From: [Clostridium] symbiosum ATCC 14940
GTDB taxonomy: Bacteria > Bacillota > Clostridia > Lachnospirales > Lachnospiraceae
Length of the DNA: 54,470 bases
Direction: 5' to 3'
NCBI RefSeq assembly: GCF_000466485.1
Contig: NZ_KE992800.1
Span: 1-54,470 of the forward strand
A program made the translations under genes and the position numbers. The notes beneath the pieces were generated by a model, which was not told the origin of the DNA, ran no database searches, and saw only the letters and a list, made by a program, of their open reading frames with translations. Of the stretch, positions 7,364 to 17,682 are shown piece by piece; position 1 is the first letter of the stretch; each line of letters begins with the position of its first letter.

Positions 7364-7375
7364 TCGCAACTCCTC

Positions 7376-7519
7376 CTACTTCTTCTTTTTTCTGTCAGCA
7401 CCGATCACCTTTCCCGCTTCGTCAAAATGCTTTTTCCATTTCAGAACGGTTTTGTTTAGTTCCGCCTTATCACTTGTCGCTTTCGACAATTCACGGGTAA
7501 TTCTGGCTTTCATGCTCAT
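7376..7519 (-). CDS. Small basic hypothetical protein
   Basis: A 47-residue Lys/Arg-rich protein starting MSMKARITRELSK and ending in KKKK, with no membrane segment. The frame is open back to 7570; the ATG at 7519 is chosen because an AGGTG lies upstream. Its stop codon overlaps the edge of the trxA ribosome site, so the two are probably co-transcribed. I do not recognise it; tight packing between trmB and trxA is the main argument that it is real. Confidence 0.5.
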   Translation of the reverse strand: MSMKARITRELSKATSDKAELNKTVLKWKKHFDEAGKVIGADRKKKK

Positions 7520-7600
7520 ATCTGCACACCTGCTGTCTGCTGTTTTCCACATTATATGCTTATCGCACATGTACAGATACCCGACGGGCCATGCGGCTTT

Positions 7601-8257
7601 TTATTTTCCGTCTGCCGCAATCTCTCTGGCGGCCACAAGTTTGCAGATCGGCTTTCCCTCTGCCGCAAACTTTGTCTCATACTCCGTCATTACATTCCCC
7701 TCCGCCATTTCACTGTGATGAAGGTCAAATGTATATTCTAAAATATTCCATCCTGCCTCCGGTACCGATTCCAGGGAATAATCAAAAAGCCCCCTGTTGT
7801 CTGTCTTAAATTCCACGGTGCCGTCTTTCTTCAGGATTTTATCATATACCTCCATAAACTGAGGTGATGTCAGCCTTCTCTTGGCATGCCTGTCCTTTGG
7901 CCATGGATCGGAGAAATTCAGATAAATTCTGTCAACCTCCCCCATATCAAAAATATCGGCCATATTCTTTGCATCTATACACATAAAGCAGATATTCGTA
8001 ATTGCAAGCTGTTCTCTCTTCTGTATCGCCTTCAGCAGTACGGTCGAATACCGCTCTATGCCGATATAATTTATTTCAGGGTTGGCTTTGGCCAGTTCCA
8101 TGATAAACCTGCCCTTCCCCATACCTACTTCTATGCGTATCGGATTGTGATTTCCGAAAACCTCATGCCACTTTCCCTTCCGCTCTTCGGGATTCTGAAT
8201 TACGTAGGGGCTGTCCTCTATCATCTGCTCTGCGCCCGGTATATGGCGTAGTCTCAT
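7601..8257 (-). CDS. trmB: tRNA (guanine-N7-)-methyltransferase
   Basis: A 218-residue SAM-dependent methyltransferase. IEVGMGKGRF is the SAM-binding loop, and FSDPWPKDRHAKRRL is the TrmB signature for substrate binding and catalysis; TDNRGLFDYS near the C-terminus is also typical. It makes m7G46 in the variable loop of tRNAs. AGGAGGAC precedes the ATG. It heads the short minus-strand group trmB - small ORF - trxA, and its promoter is probably in the 258-bp gap shared with the divergent gene at 8516. Confidence 0.96.
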   Translation of the reverse strand: MRLRHIPGAEQMIEDSPYVIQNPEERKGKWHEVFGNHNPIRIEVGMGKGRFIMELAKANPEINYIGIERYSTVLLKAIQKREQLAITNICFMCIDAKNMADIFDMGEVDRIYLNFSDPWPKDRHAKRRLTSPQFMEVYDKILKKDGTVEFKTDNRGLFDYSLESVPEAGWNILEYTFDLHHSEMAEGNVMTEYETKFAAEGKPICKLVAAREIAADGK

Positions 8258-8515
8258 ACCGTGTCCTCCTGATTTTACATTTACCTTTATTTTTCATGGT
8301 TTTTCCATTTATTTTATCTTTCTATCTTACCATTTCAACGATTTTTATGCAAGTTAATCTGTAAATTCTCAAATAGCTGCGGCAATTCTAAGATATATAT
8401 TACATTTTTCCTAATTTTATAAATTTATTTTAAAATATAGGTGCATAAAATTTTCCTATATATTATAATAGGGATAATTAAGGTTTGAGTAACACTGATA
8501 CAAAGGAGACAGCCT

Positions 8516-9397
8516 ATGAACAATACAGACAATCCGGGCACAAACAGCTGGGAGAAAATTCAAAGCGGAGTTAGAGATACAGAACGTCTAATCGGACAGA
8601 AAAAGTACAACATGGCTATGATTAAGGCACGCCAGACCCTGGAATTTATGGTGAAGTGCCTTTGTGAGAAATCAGGCGTTATGGAAGGCAACCTGATTGA
8701 TATGATTGACGGGCTATATGATGATGGAATCATCAGCAAGACCACCTGCGAACATTATCACAAGATCAGGACCATAGGCAATAAGGCTATTCATGAAGAA
8801 GACAACAGCGCCTACAATGCCAATCAGGCCCATCATCTTCTCTCACAGGAGGTTTACACATTTGCCAACGACTACAACGAACGGCGGCGTAAACCTGCAC
8901 CGGCTGCATCAGCGCGGCGCAGGACGGATGAATCACCGGGCCGGCGCTCCTCCTCAGGGGGAAGTTCCAGCAGAAGGCGCAGAGTACAGTCTTCCGGTCC
9001 TTCCTTCGACGCGGGAAGTATTATAAAACCTTTACTATTAATCGCAATTATTGTAGTATTAATCTTTATCATCAAGATGATTCACCCGGGAAAAGAGAAA
9101 GTCCCGGAAACTACTGCACCGGCCGTCTCAACAGAAATGACTGAACCGGTTCCGACAGAAAGTGAAAGTCCGGCAGAGGAGCCGACTACAGAAGCTGCAA
9201 CTGTTAAATACAAAGTTAATGCGGATACACTGAACGTACGGGCAACCCCTGCAACAGACGGACGCATTGTCGTACAGCTGGCCCGGGGTGCAGAAGTTGA
9301 ATATGTGCGTGATCATGATGACAGATGGTGTATTATCAGATACAACGGCCAGGATGCCTACGTTGCAAAGGAATACCTCACACCTGTCACCGAATAA
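8516..9397 (+). CDS. Membrane protein with DUF4145-like and SH3 domains
   Basis: A 293-residue single-pass protein. Residues about 10-125 form a helical domain resembling DUF4145 (ARQTLEFMVKCLCEK; IRTIGNKAIHEE). An Arg/Ser-rich linker, one transmembrane helix (about 168-188) and a Thr/Glu/Pro-rich extracellular spacer follow, then a bacterial SH3 domain (about 228-290; LNVRATPATDGRIV, DDRWCIIRYNG). The topology suggests a cytoplasmic sensor part linked to a wall-binding SH3 domain. The function is unknown. AAGGAGA lies just upstream of the ATG, and TATAAT at 8464-8469 may be a -10 box without a good -35. Confidence 0.8.
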   Translation: MNNTDNPGTNSWEKIQSGVRDTERLIGQKKYNMAMIKARQTLEFMVKCLCEKSGVMEGNLIDMIDGLYDDGIISKTTCEHYHKIRTIGNKAIHEEDNSAYNANQAHHLLSQEVYTFANDYNERRRKPAPAASARRRTDESPGRRSSSGGSSSRRRRVQSSGPSFDAGSIIKPLLLIAIIVVLIFIIKMIHPGKEKVPETTAPAVSTEMTEPVPTESESPAEEPTTEAATVKYKVNADTLNVRATPATDGRIVVQLARGAEVEYVRDHDDRWCIIRYNGQDAYVAKEYLTPVTE

Positions 9398-9455
9398 TTG
9401 AATGACAGAAGTTCGGATTCCATTGGCTGAAATCGCTTTATTTATAACTGCCCAA

Positions 9456-9496
9456 AAACCATAGCGGAATATCCCAATTCTGCTATGGTTTCTTTT
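9456..9496 (+). terminator. Terminator downstream of the SH3 protein gene
   Basis: AAACCATAGC (9456-9465) pairs with GCTATGGTTT (9482-9491), continued by GAAT/ATTC and a 6-nt loop, then CTTTT. The rest of the gap to 9694 shows no gene and should hold the V-ATPase operon promoter; a TATACT stands near 9602 but has no clear -35 box. Confidence 0.85.
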
Positions 9497-9694
9497 AATT
9501 AAAGGCGGTGATCTGTGCGCGGAGCGTGCAGGCTATCGTTAAATGGAAACAGTTCATGCTTTCTGTACTGTTTCTGAAAGTGTACTTTTCACCGTTATGC
9601 GTATACTATTGTAAAGATCGGTTCAGACAGCGGGAATAGATTTTCTGACACGCTCTGGCATGAACTTCATCAATCACCGCAGGAGGTAACCTAC

Positions 9695-10006
9695 ATGGAT
9701 CGGATTATTGGAAAAATATCACTAATTGAAAATAAAGCTGTTAAAATAATGGATGACGCGGCAGCCCGGAAAAAGGATATCGCAGAGCAGATCCGCCGGG
9801 AAACAGAAAGCTTTGACCGGGAACTTGAGGCGGAAACTTCCGCACGCATTGACGAGGTGCGGACCTCAATGGAGGCTGAGATGAAGAAAAAGCTGGCCTG
9901 TCAGCAAAGCCGCGCCGATCATATGCTGGAAAAGCTTGAAAACCATTATAAGTGTCAGAGCAAAAATTATGTGGAACAGCTGTTTAAAGAAATGACAGGA
10001 GCGTGA
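9695..10006 (+). CDS. V/A-type ATP synthase peripheral-stalk subunit G/H
   Basis: A 103-residue, highly charged protein that is almost wholly coiled-coil (heptads with EAETSARIDEV and EAEMKKKL). In V/A-type ATPases this small subunit pairs with subunit E to form the peripheral stalk holding the catalytic head. CAGGAGG precedes the ATG. It heads a nine-gene operon and its end overlaps the ribosome site of the next gene. Sequence alone would be ambiguous among coiled coils; the operon makes the call secure. Confidence 0.85.
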   Translation: MDRIIGKISLIENKAVKIMDDAAARKKDIAEQIRRETESFDRELEAETSARIDEVRTSMEAEMKKKLACQQSRADHMLEKLENHYKCQSKNYVEQLFKEMTGA

Positions 10007-10011
10007 TTCTT

Positions 10012-11082
10012 ATGAGAGGACTTCTGGCCTACAGCGGACTTACGGCAAAGGTCCGCGCAATGAAGGGGCAGCTTCTTACCAAAGAACAGTACCGCGCTAT
10101 GGCTGCGCTGGAAAGTGTACCTGAAGCTGTGGATTTTTTGCGCTCCATTCCCACCTACTCCGATATATTCCCGGATATGGACAGCGAAGATCTTCACCGT
10201 GGTACAATCGAACGTCTGCTGGCCGGCGCCCTGTACAGGGATTATGCCAGACTGTACCGTTTTGCCGGGATAAAACAGCGTCAGTTTTTCAAACTGTATT
10301 TTATGCACTTTGAGATCGATATATTAAAAAGCTGCCTTAGGAATGCGGCGGCCCATCAGCCGGTTCCCGTGGGGCTGTCCAGATACGAAGATTTTTTCCG
10401 CTCTCATTCGAAGCTCAACCTTGCTGCCATCGGCACCGCGGCAACGACGGATGAATTCATAGAAAGCCTGGAGGGCACTATTTATTACCCGCTGCTCGCA
10501 GGTATCCGCGATTCCGGCGACGGAGGCCATTTCGACTATGAGATGGCGCTTGATTTATACTATTTCAATGTAACATGGAGAGCAATAAAGAAAAAAATAC
10601 CCAGACGGGAACAGGACGCAATCCTGCAGGGCTTTGGTACAAAGCTGGATCTGCTCAACCTGCAGTGGATTTACAGAACCAAACGGTACTACACCGTTTC
10701 CGGAGAAGCAGTTAAAAAGCTTCTGATACCAATCCGTTACCGGCTGCGAAGCAGCCAGCTGGAGCATCTGATTGCCGCGGAAAGCATGGATGAGTTTTTT
10801 TCCGTTCTCTCAGATACCTGGTATGGCGCACAGACAAAGGCGGCGTCTCTTGAAGAGAAGCCTGACCTGGAAATTCTGTATGGCGTGATACTGGCGCACA
10901 TTCACCGCACCGCTGCCAGAAGAAATCCATATTCGATAGCCACTCTCTACTCGTATCTGTATTTTAAAGAAGAGGAGTTGAGAAAGATTATTACTGTAAT
11001 CGAGGGGATTCGTTATCATCTGGGCGCCGGTGAAATACTGGATATTATAGAAAAAGAAGAGTCAGGGGGGAACACGCCGTGA
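10012..11082 (+). CDS. V-type ATP synthase subunit C
   Basis: A 356-residue all-helical protein of the V/A-ATPase subunit C (d-subunit) family, which connects the central shaft to the membrane ring. The N-terminal YSGLTAKVRAMKG and LTKEQYRAM segments and the length fit the family. The frame has an in-frame GTG at 10003, only 1 nt after AGGAG; ATG 10012 lies 10 nt from it and gives the usual family start. The stop codon overlaps the next start codon. Confidence 0.93.
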   Translation: MRGLLAYSGLTAKVRAMKGQLLTKEQYRAMAALESVPEAVDFLRSIPTYSDIFPDMDSEDLHRGTIERLLAGALYRDYARLYRFAGIKQRQFFKLYFMHFEIDILKSCLRNAAAHQPVPVGLSRYEDFFRSHSKLNLAAIGTAATTDEFIESLEGTIYYPLLAGIRDSGDGGHFDYEMALDLYYFNVTWRAIKKKIPRREQDAILQGFGTKLDLLNLQWIYRTKRYYTVSGEAVKKLLIPIRYRLRSSQLEHLIAAESMDEFFSVLSDTWYGAQTKAASLEEKPDLEILYGVILAHIHRTAARRNPYSIATLYSYLYFKEEELRKIITVIEGIRYHLGAGEILDIIEKEESGGNTP

Positions 11083-13049
11083 TAGAGAAAATGAAATTTC
11101 TAAGCATAACCGGTCCCAAAGAGGATATAGACCGGGTTGTCAATCTGTATCTCAGCAAATACGAAATTCAGATTGAAAATGCTTTATCAGAATTAAAAAC
11201 TGTCAAAGATCTTCGCCCTTACATTGAGATTAATCCCTATAAAGAATTATTTACCCGGGCTGCCCGCCTGGCCAATTCTTTCAATGCCAGTGAGACATCC
11301 CGGGACAAAGATACATCCGCCGGAAGGAATAAGTCCATACGGATTTTGGCCGGCGGGGATATTTCAATCGAAGAGGCCTCTGAAACCGTACAGCGTGTAG
11401 ACAAGGAACTGGCAGATTACCGTGACAGCAAGGGAAAACTGGAAGAGGAACTGGATACCCTCAGGACTTCCTACAACAAGATTGTCCCATTCAGGGAGCT
11501 GGATTATGACATCCGGTCAATCCTGCATTTCCAGCATATCCGGTTCCGCTTCGGCCGGATCCCGCGGGAGTATTACGCCAAATTTGAAAAAGTGGTCTAC
11601 GAATCATTAGATACAATCCTCTACAAATGTCATGAGGATGAGCATTACGTTTCCATCGTTTACTTTGTGCCGGCCGTGATATCAAAACGAATTGATGCAA
11701 TCTATACCTCCCTTCATTTTGAACGTTTCATTGTGCCGGATGAGTATAACGGCACTCCCGGGGAGGCGATCGATGCACTGGAACAGCAGATTAAGAAAGC
11801 CGAGGCTGCACTGGAGTCAACGAATTCGGAAATCAGCCGTATTCTGGAAGAAAACCGCCGGGACATCCTGGCTGCCTACGAAAAGCTGAATTCCTATAAC
11901 ACCAATTTTAATGTGAGGAAGCTGGCCGCCTGCACAAACCATGATGTTAACACCTTTTACATTCTCTGCGGGTGGATGACGGAGACAGATGCCGCAAACT
12001 TTAAGAAAGAGCTTGAGACGGACGACAAGACGTTCTGTATTGTGGAAGATGATCATAATAACCTGCTGACACCGCCTCCGACAAAGCTGAGAAATCCAAA
12101 GCTGTTCCGGCCGTTTGAGATGTTCATTAAAATGTACGGCCTGCCCGCCTATGGAGAGTTTGATCCGACCATCCTGATTGGCATTACCTACTCCTTCCTT
12201 TTCGGCTTCATGTTTGGAGATGTGGGCCAGGGGCTGCTGCTCTTATTGGGAGGCTACCTTCTTTACCGGGTTAAAAAGATGGATCTGGCTGCGGTTATCT
12301 CCTGCTGCGGATTTTTCTCAGCCGTATTCGGTTTCCTGTTCGGCAGTGTCTTCGGCTTTGAAGATGTAATCCATCCCCTATGGCTGCGGCCTGCGGCCCA
12401 GATGATGAATCTGCCGTTTATCGGGAAGCTGAACACCGTATTTATTGTGGCAGTTGCGCTGGGAATGGGAATTATCGTTCTGACAATGATTTTAAACATC
12501 GTCAATTCCGTCCGTTTCCATGACCCTGAGAAATCCTGGTTTGATGCCAATGGACTGGCCGGCCTCGTCTTTTACGGAAGCGTACTGGCTGTTGTTGTTC
12601 TCTTCATGATGGGGAAAACGCTCCCTGCAGCCTGGGTGCTTGCCGTGATGTTCGGCATCCCGCTTGTCATTATCTTTCTGAAGGAACCGCTTGCTTCACT
12701 GGTCAAGAAACAGGCCGGAAAGCATTCCGATTCCCGGGTCATGTTCTTTGTACAGGGCTTTTTCGAGATGTTTGAGATGCTGCTCAGCTATTTCTCCAAC
12801 ACCCTGTCCTTTGTCCGTGTGGGAGCTTTCGCCGTCAGCCATGCAGCCATGATGGAAGTCGTAATGATGCTGGCAGGCGCAGAATCAGGTTCCCTCAACT
12901 GGGCTGTTGTCATCATCGGCAACCTGTTTGTCTGTGCAATGGAGGGACTGATTGTCGGGATCCAGGTTCTGAGACTGGAATATTATGAAATATTCAGCCG
13001 TTTCTATAAAGGCAGCGGACGTGAGTTCAAGCCCTATGGAAAGGCATGA
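11079..13049 (+). CDS. V-type ATP synthase subunit I (membrane a-type)
   Basis: A 656-residue protein with a cytoplasmic N-terminal half containing coiled coils (about 100-130 and 230-270) and a C-terminal half of about seven or eight transmembrane helices. GYTSFLFGFMFGDVGQG-like and FVRVGAFAVSHAA segments are family hallmarks; Arg in SFVRVGAF is the expected ion-channel arginine. It forms the half-channels against the K ring. Translation starts at GTG 11079, overlapping the previous stop codon, with AGGGGGG 8 nt upstream. Confidence 0.95.
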   Translation: MIEKMKFLSITGPKEDIDRVVNLYLSKYEIQIENALSELKTVKDLRPYIEINPYKELFTRAARLANSFNASETSRDKDTSAGRNKSIRILAGGDISIEEASETVQRVDKELADYRDSKGKLEEELDTLRTSYNKIVPFRELDYDIRSILHFQHIRFRFGRIPREYYAKFEKVVYESLDTILYKCHEDEHYVSIVYFVPAVISKRIDAIYTSLHFERFIVPDEYNGTPGEAIDALEQQIKKAEAALESTNSEISRILEENRRDILAAYEKLNSYNTNFNVRKLAACTNHDVNTFYILCGWMTETDAANFKKELETDDKTFCIVEDDHNNLLTPPPTKLRNPKLFRPFEMFIKMYGLPAYGEFDPTILIGITYSFLFGFMFGDVGQGLLLLLGGYLLYRVKKMDLAAVISCCGFFSAVFGFLFGSVFGFEDVIHPLWLRPAAQMMNLPFIGKLNTVFIVAVALGMGIIVLTMILNIVNSVRFHDPEKSWFDANGLAGLVFYGSVLAVVVLFMMGKTLPAAWVLAVMFGIPLVIIFLKEPLASLVKKQAGKHSDSRVMFFVQGFFEMFEMLLSYFSNTLSFVRVGAFAVSHAAMMEVVMMLAGAESGSLNWAVVIIGNLFVCAMEGLIVGIQVLRLEYYEIFSRFYKGSGREFKPYGKA

Positions 13050-13097
13050 CACAACTTTATATAAAATACGTGAATAAAGATATGGAGGATTACTATT

Positions 13098-13532
13098 ATG
13101 TCATTAACCGTTAAAATCGTATTAGCTGCAGCACTTATTTTGAGTATCGCCGTTCCCTTCGGCGCTTTCGCCGCCGGCGAAAAGACCAGGGGCAGATATA
13201 AAACTGCCCTGGGCGTCAACGCACTGCTCTTTTTCGGCACACTGATAACCGCATCCGTCCTCATGTTCTCAGGCCAGGCCTATGCCGCAGGTGAGGCTGC
13301 GGAATCTGCAGTAAACTCGGCAGCCGGTATGGGATATATTGCTGCCGCCCTCTCAACCGGACTTTCCGGTATCGGAGGAGGTATCGCTGTTTCCGCCGCT
13401 GCTTCGGCAGCTTTGGGAGCCATCAGCGAGGACTCCACTATTTTCGGAAAATCGCTCATCTTCGCCGGACTTGCCGAAGGTGTCTGCCTTTACGGACTGA
13501 TCATCTCCTTCATGATCCTTGGTAAGTTATAA
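13098..13532 (+). CDS. V-type ATP synthase subunit K (proteolipid ring)
   Basis: A 144-residue protein with four transmembrane helices in two hairpins. The second hairpin has the glycine-rich helix (GLSGIGGGIAVSAAASAALGA) and the ion-binding Glu in FAGLAEGVCLYGL. The first hairpin lacks an acidic residue, as in NtpK-type proteolipids that keep one carboxylate per four helices. Whether it carries Na+ or H+ cannot be decided from the visible residues. GGAGG precedes the ATG and its stop codon overlaps the next ATG. Confidence 0.93.
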   Translation: MSLTVKIVLAAALILSIAVPFGAFAAGEKTRGRYKTALGVNALLFFGTLITASVLMFSGQAYAAGEAAESAVNSAAGMGYIAAALSTGLSGIGGGIAVSAAASAALGAISEDSTIFGKSLIFAGLAEGVCLYGLIISFMILGKL

Positions 13533-13840
13533 TGAAGATGTACCTGATAAGCGACAACATTGACACGCTCACCGGAATGCGCCTGGCAGGTGTCGAGGGC
13601 GTTGTTGTCCATGAAATGCAGGAAGTAAAAGAGGCTCTCGATAAAGTCCTCGCCGATAAAGAGATAGGTATTGTTCTGCTGACCGAAAAATTCGGGCGCG
13701 ACTTTCCGGATCTCATCAACCGTGTCAGACTGGAACACAATTTTCCTCTTTTTGTGGAAATTCCCGACCGTCACGGCACCGGCCGCAAGCCGGACTTTAT
13801 CACCGCCTATGTGAACGAGGCAATCGGCCTCAAGCTATAA
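13532..13840 (+). CDS. V-type ATP synthase subunit F
   Basis: A 102-residue Rossmann-like protein (SDNIDTLTGMRLAGVEG; EIGIVLLTEKF; FVEIPD) of the V/A-ATPase subunit F family. It is a central-shaft component that tunes coupling together with subunit D. Its ATG overlaps the K stop codon. A 55-bp gap with no gene separates it from subunit E. Confidence 0.92.
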   Translation: MKMYLISDNIDTLTGMRLAGVEGVVVHEMQEVKEALDKVLADKEIGIVLLTEKFGRDFPDLINRVRLEHNFPLFVEIPDRHGTGRKPDFITAYVNEAIGLKL

Positions 13841-13895
13841 CAGAAATTCCACTGTAAAAGCTGAAAAGCAGTACTGGAAAGCAGGTGAACATAAC

Positions 13896-14477
13896 TTGAC
13901 CATTGAAGAAAAACTGGAACATTTCGAATCCCTCTGCTATGGGGATGCTACCGAGCGCAGCAATAAAATGCTGGCCGACTATACGGCCTCCCTGCGTTCT
14001 ATCCTGGAAGAGCATAAAAGGGATGCCAGGCGTCAATCCGACATGCAGGTGGACGCAGAGGTGGAAAAAATTGAACACGAAATCAACAAGCAGTTATCGA
14101 TAGAACAGATCAATATCAAGCGGGAGTACAGCCAGAAGCAGGAGGAGCTGAAAACCATGCTGATCAGCGAGCTGAGGAACCGGCTTGCCCTTTTCATGGA
14201 TTCAGCCGACTATCAGCGGTTTCTGGAATCGGAGGTTAAAAAAGCGCTGGAATTTGCCCAGCACGCTCCGATGACCGTTTATCTGGATCCATCCGACGAG
14301 GATAAGTTAAACCGTATCGCATTGCATACGGGCGCAGAGATAAAGCTCAGCGACACTACGTTTCTGGGCGGTATACAGGCCGTCATTCCGTCGAAAAATA
14401 TTCTGATTGATAATTCATTTAAAACAAAACTGGCGGAAATCTCTGATAAATTCCAGTTCCGGATAGGAGGCAGATAA
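13896..14477 (+). CDS. V-type ATP synthase subunit E
   Basis: A 193-residue peripheral-stalk subunit with a long N-terminal helix (about 1-100, charged and coiled-coil) and a globular C-terminal domain ending FQFRIGGR. It pairs with the G/H subunit. The likely start is TTG 13896, preceded by GCAGGTG 8 nt upstream; no ATG stands nearby in frame. One base separates its stop codon from the subunit A start. Confidence 0.9.
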   Translation: MTIEEKLEHFESLCYGDATERSNKMLADYTASLRSILEEHKRDARRQSDMQVDAEVEKIEHEINKQLSIEQINIKREYSQKQEELKTMLISELRNRLALFMDSADYQRFLESEVKKALEFAQHAPMTVYLDPSDEDKLNRIALHTGAEIKLSDTTFLGGIQAVIPSKNILIDNSFKTKLAEISDKFQFRIGGR

Positions 14478-14478
14478 G

Positions 14479-16245
14479 ATGGAGCGAACAGGCATTATTT
14501 ATGGTATCAACGGTCCCATTGTCTACCTGAAGGGCGATCCGGGCTTTAAGATGAATGAACTCGTCTATGTCGGCACGGAGAACCTGGTGGGGGAAGTAAT
14601 CGGCCTTACAAGCGAGCGGACAACGATTGAGGTTTATGAGGAGACTTCCGGCTTAAAGCCCGGGGAATCCGTCACGGGAAGCGGCTCGCCCGTATCGGTC
14701 ATACTGGCACCCGGCATTCTTACCAATATATTTGACGGAATTGAAAGGCCCCTGTCTGAAATCAAAAAAACGGGCGGCGCCTATATTGACCGCGGCGTAA
14801 GTGTCGAGTCACTGGACGGCAGTAAATTGTGGGACACTCTTATTACCGTTAAAAAAGGAGATGTGCTGTATCAGGGTTCTATCTTTGCCGAAGTGCCCGA
14901 GACAAGAGCCATCGTCCACAAGCCCATGGTCCCCCCCGGAATTGAGGGAACCGTTCTCGATGCCGCGGCAGACGGAAAATATACGATCCACGATCCGCTC
15001 ATCACACTATTACAGCCGGACGGCTCGGAAATCAAGCTTACGATGGCACAGAAATGGCCTATCCGCATCCCGCGCCCCGTCAGCAAACGCTATCCGGCAT
15101 CCCGGCCGCTCATTACAGGACAGCGTATCCTGGATACCCTGTTTCCCCTGGCAAAAGGCGGCACCGCCTGTATCCCCGGCGGCTTCGGCACAGGTAAAAC
15201 CATGACCCAGCATCAGATCGCAAAATGGTCCGATGCCGACATTATTATCTATATCGGCTGCGGAGAGCGCGGCAATGAGATGACCCAGGTTCTGGAAGAG
15301 TTCCAGGAGCTGACCGATCCGCGTTCCGGCAATCCCTTAATGGACCGCACTACGCTGATAGCCAATACCTCCAACATGCCGGTTGCAGCGCGTGAGGCCA
15401 GTCTCTATTCCGGTCTTACCCTGGCGGAATACTACCGTGATATGGGTTATCACGTCGCTATCATGGCTGATTCCACGTCACGCTGGGCCGAGGCGCTGAG
15501 AGAGCTTTCCGGGCGTCTGGAGGAGATGCCTGCCGAAGAAGGTTTCCCGGCTTATCTGGCATCCCGGCTGTCCGCTTTCTATGAGAGAGCCGGAATGATG
15601 CAGAACTTAAACGGTACGGAAGGTTCCGTTTCCATTATCGGCGCCGTCTCGCCGCAGGGAGGCGATTTCTCCGAGCCGGTGACACAGAATACCAAGCGTT
15701 TTGTCCGCTGCTTCTGGGGGCTTGATAAGAACCTGGCCTATGCCAGACATTTCCCGGCTATCCAGTGGCTGACCAGCTATTCTGAATATCTGACCGATTT
15801 GGCGCCCTGGTATACGGAAAATGTGGATAAGCGCTTCATCGACTACCGGAACCAGCTTGTCTATATACTGACACAGGAAAATGGACTGATGGAGATTGTC
15901 AAGCTGATAGGCAGCGACGTTCTGCCCGACGATCAGAAGCTGGTACTGGAAATCGCCAAGGTAATCCGCCTGGGCTTCCTACAGCAGAATGCCTTTCATG
16001 CCGAGGACACCTGTGTTCCGATGAAAAAGCAGTTTAAGATGATGGAAATTATCCTGTATCTCTATAAACGCTGCCGCGCACTGATTGGGATGGGCATGCC
16101 GATGTCCGTTTTAAAACAGGACGATATTTTTGAGAAAATTATATCTATCAAATACGACGTTCCCAATAACCGCCCCGAGCTCTTCGATGAATACCGGGAT
16201 GCTGTTGACCGGTTCTATGACGGTGTCGTGGAACGGAACGCTTAA
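14479..16245 (+). CDS. V-type ATP synthase catalytic subunit A
   Basis: A 588-residue catalytic subunit with the P-loop GGFGTGKT (residues 234-241), GCGERGNEM, the insert region characteristic of A rather than beta subunits (about 115-200) and [13 protein letters not shown]. It hydrolyses or makes ATP in the A3B3 head. Length matches the family. AGGAGG lies before the ATG. Confidence 0.98.
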   Translation: MERTGIIYGINGPIVYLKGDPGFKMNELVYVGTENLVGEVIGLTSERTTIEVYEETSGLKPGESVTGSGSPVSVILAPGILTNIFDGIERPLSEIKKTGGAYIDRGVSVESLDGSKLWDTLITVKKGDVLYQGSIFAEVPETRAIVHKPMVPPGIEGTVLDAAADGKYTIHDPLITLLQPDGSEIKLTMAQKWPIRIPRPVSKRYPASRPLITGQRILDTLFPLAKGGTACIPGGFGTGKTMTQHQIAKWSDADIIIYIGCGERGNEMTQVLEEFQELTDPRSGNPLMDRTTLIANTSNMPVAAREASLYSGLTLAEYYRDMGYHVAIMADSTSRWAEALRELSGRLEEMPAEEGFPAYLASRLSAFYERAGMMQNLNGTEGSVSIIGAVSPQGGDFSEPVTQNTKRFVRCFWGLDKNLAYARHFPAIQWLTSYSEYLTDLAPWYTENVDKRFIDYRNQLVYILTQENGLMEIVKLIGSDVLPDDQKLVLEIAKVIRLGFLQQNAFHAEDTCVPMKKQFKMMEIILYLYKRCRALIGMGMPMSVLKQDDIFEKIISIKYDVPNNRPELFDEYRDAVDRFYDGVVERNA

Positions 16246-16260
16246 GGAGGGACTTATATC

Positions 16261-17643
16261 ATGGCAATTGAATATTTGGGACTCAGTTCCATTAACGGCC
16301 CTCTGGTGGTACTGGACGGCGTCGAGAATGCCGCCTACGATGAGATCGTGGAAATGAACGTCGGCGGCCAGGAACGCAAGCTGGGAAAGATAATCGAACT
16401 TTACGGTGAAAAGGCCATTATCCAGGTCTTTGAGGGGACCGAGAATATGGCGCTTCGCAATACCCACACCAGGCTGACCGGACATCCGATGGAGATCGTT
16501 GTCTCCGAGGAGATGCTCGGGCGGACCTTCAACGGTATCGGCCAGCCTATCGACGGTCTGGGTCCGGTACCCGGAAACGTCCGGCTGGACGTGAACGGAA
16601 AACCGTTGAATCCAGTTTCACGGGAATATCCCAGAAACTATATACGGACCGGTATCTCGGCTATCGACGGACTGACTACTCTGATCCGCGGACAGAAACT
16701 GCCGATTTTCTCCGGCAACGGACTTCCCCACGATCAGCTTGCTGCCCAGATCGTACAGCAGGCATCCCTGGGAGATGATTCTTCCGAAAAGTTTGCCATT
16801 GTATTTGCGGCAATGGGTGTAAAATACGAGGTCGGGGATTATTTCCGCCGGACATTCGAGGAGAGCGGTGTTTCCGATCACGTTGTCACCTTCATCAACC
16901 TGGCAAATGATCCTGTTATGGAGCGTCTCATTACTCCGAAGATTGCACTGACAACTGCAGAGTATCTGGCGTTTGAAAAGCATATGCACATTCTGGTTAT
17001 CCTGACCGATATGACTTCCTTTGCGGAGGCCATGCGTGAGGTCTCCTCCTCCAAGGGCGAGATTCCTTCCAGAAAAGGATACCCGGGATACCTGTACAGT
17101 GAATTGGCCGCCATCTATGAACGCGCCGGAATCGTAGCCGGCATAAACGGGTCCGTGACCCAGATTCCGATTCTGACGATGCCGAACGACGATATCACGC
17201 ATCCGATTCCCGATCTGACCGGATATATCACCGAGGGCCAGATCGTATTAGACCGGGGCCTGCAGGGCCAGTCCATTTATCCCCCGGTAAGTGTCCTTCC
17301 ATCGCTTTCAAGACTGATGAAGGACGGCATTGGCGACGGTTTTACCAGAGCCGACCATCAGGATGTGGCAAACCAGCTTTTTTCCTGCTACGCCAAAGTC
17401 GGCGATGCCAGAGCTCTGGCGTCGGTAATCGGCGAGGATGAATTGTCACCGATAGATAAATTATATCTGAAATTCGGAAAAGAATTTGAGACACGTTTCA
17501 TCGGCCAGGATCCTCACGAGAACCGCAGTATCCTTAAGACCTTAGATATCGGCTGGGAGCTTCTTGGCATGCTGCCCAGGACAGAGCTGGATCGTATAGA
17601 CACAAAGGTGCTGGATCAGTATTATAAACCGGCCGCCGATTAA
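16261..17643 (+). CDS. V-type ATP synthase regulatory subunit B
   Basis: A 460-residue subunit B. It lacks a Walker A lysine motif (the place is occupied by [14 protein letters not shown]), as expected for the non-catalytic partner, and keeps [17 protein letters not shown] and [16 protein letters not shown]. It forms the A3B3 ring with subunit A. AAGGAGG lies 15 bp before the ATG region. Confidence 0.98.
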   Translation: MAIEYLGLSSINGPLVVLDGVENAAYDEIVEMNVGGQERKLGKIIELYGEKAIIQVFEGTENMALRNTHTRLTGHPMEIVVSEEMLGRTFNGIGQPIDGLGPVPGNVRLDVNGKPLNPVSREYPRNYIRTGISAIDGLTTLIRGQKLPIFSGNGLPHDQLAAQIVQQASLGDDSSEKFAIVFAAMGVKYEVGDYFRRTFEESGVSDHVVTFINLANDPVMERLITPKIALTTAEYLAFEKHMHILVILTDMTSFAEAMREVSSSKGEIPSRKGYPGYLYSELAAIYERAGIVAGINGSVTQIPILTMPNDDITHPIPDLTGYITEGQIVLDRGLQGQSIYPPVSVLPSLSRLMKDGIGDGFTRADHQDVANQLFSCYAKVGDARALASVIGEDELSPIDKLYLKFGKEFETRFIGQDPHENRSILKTLDIGWELLGMLPRTELDRIDTKVLDQYYKPAAD

Positions 17644-17682
17644 AACAGAAGAACGACCGCCCGGAGGAGGGGATGAATCTAA

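Noticed and set aside
8491-8515. GATACAAAGGAG before the SH3 protein gene, resembling the phage repeat arm plus ribosome site
   Set aside because: No TGAGATACAAA core and no inverted partner; most of the match is the ribosome site.
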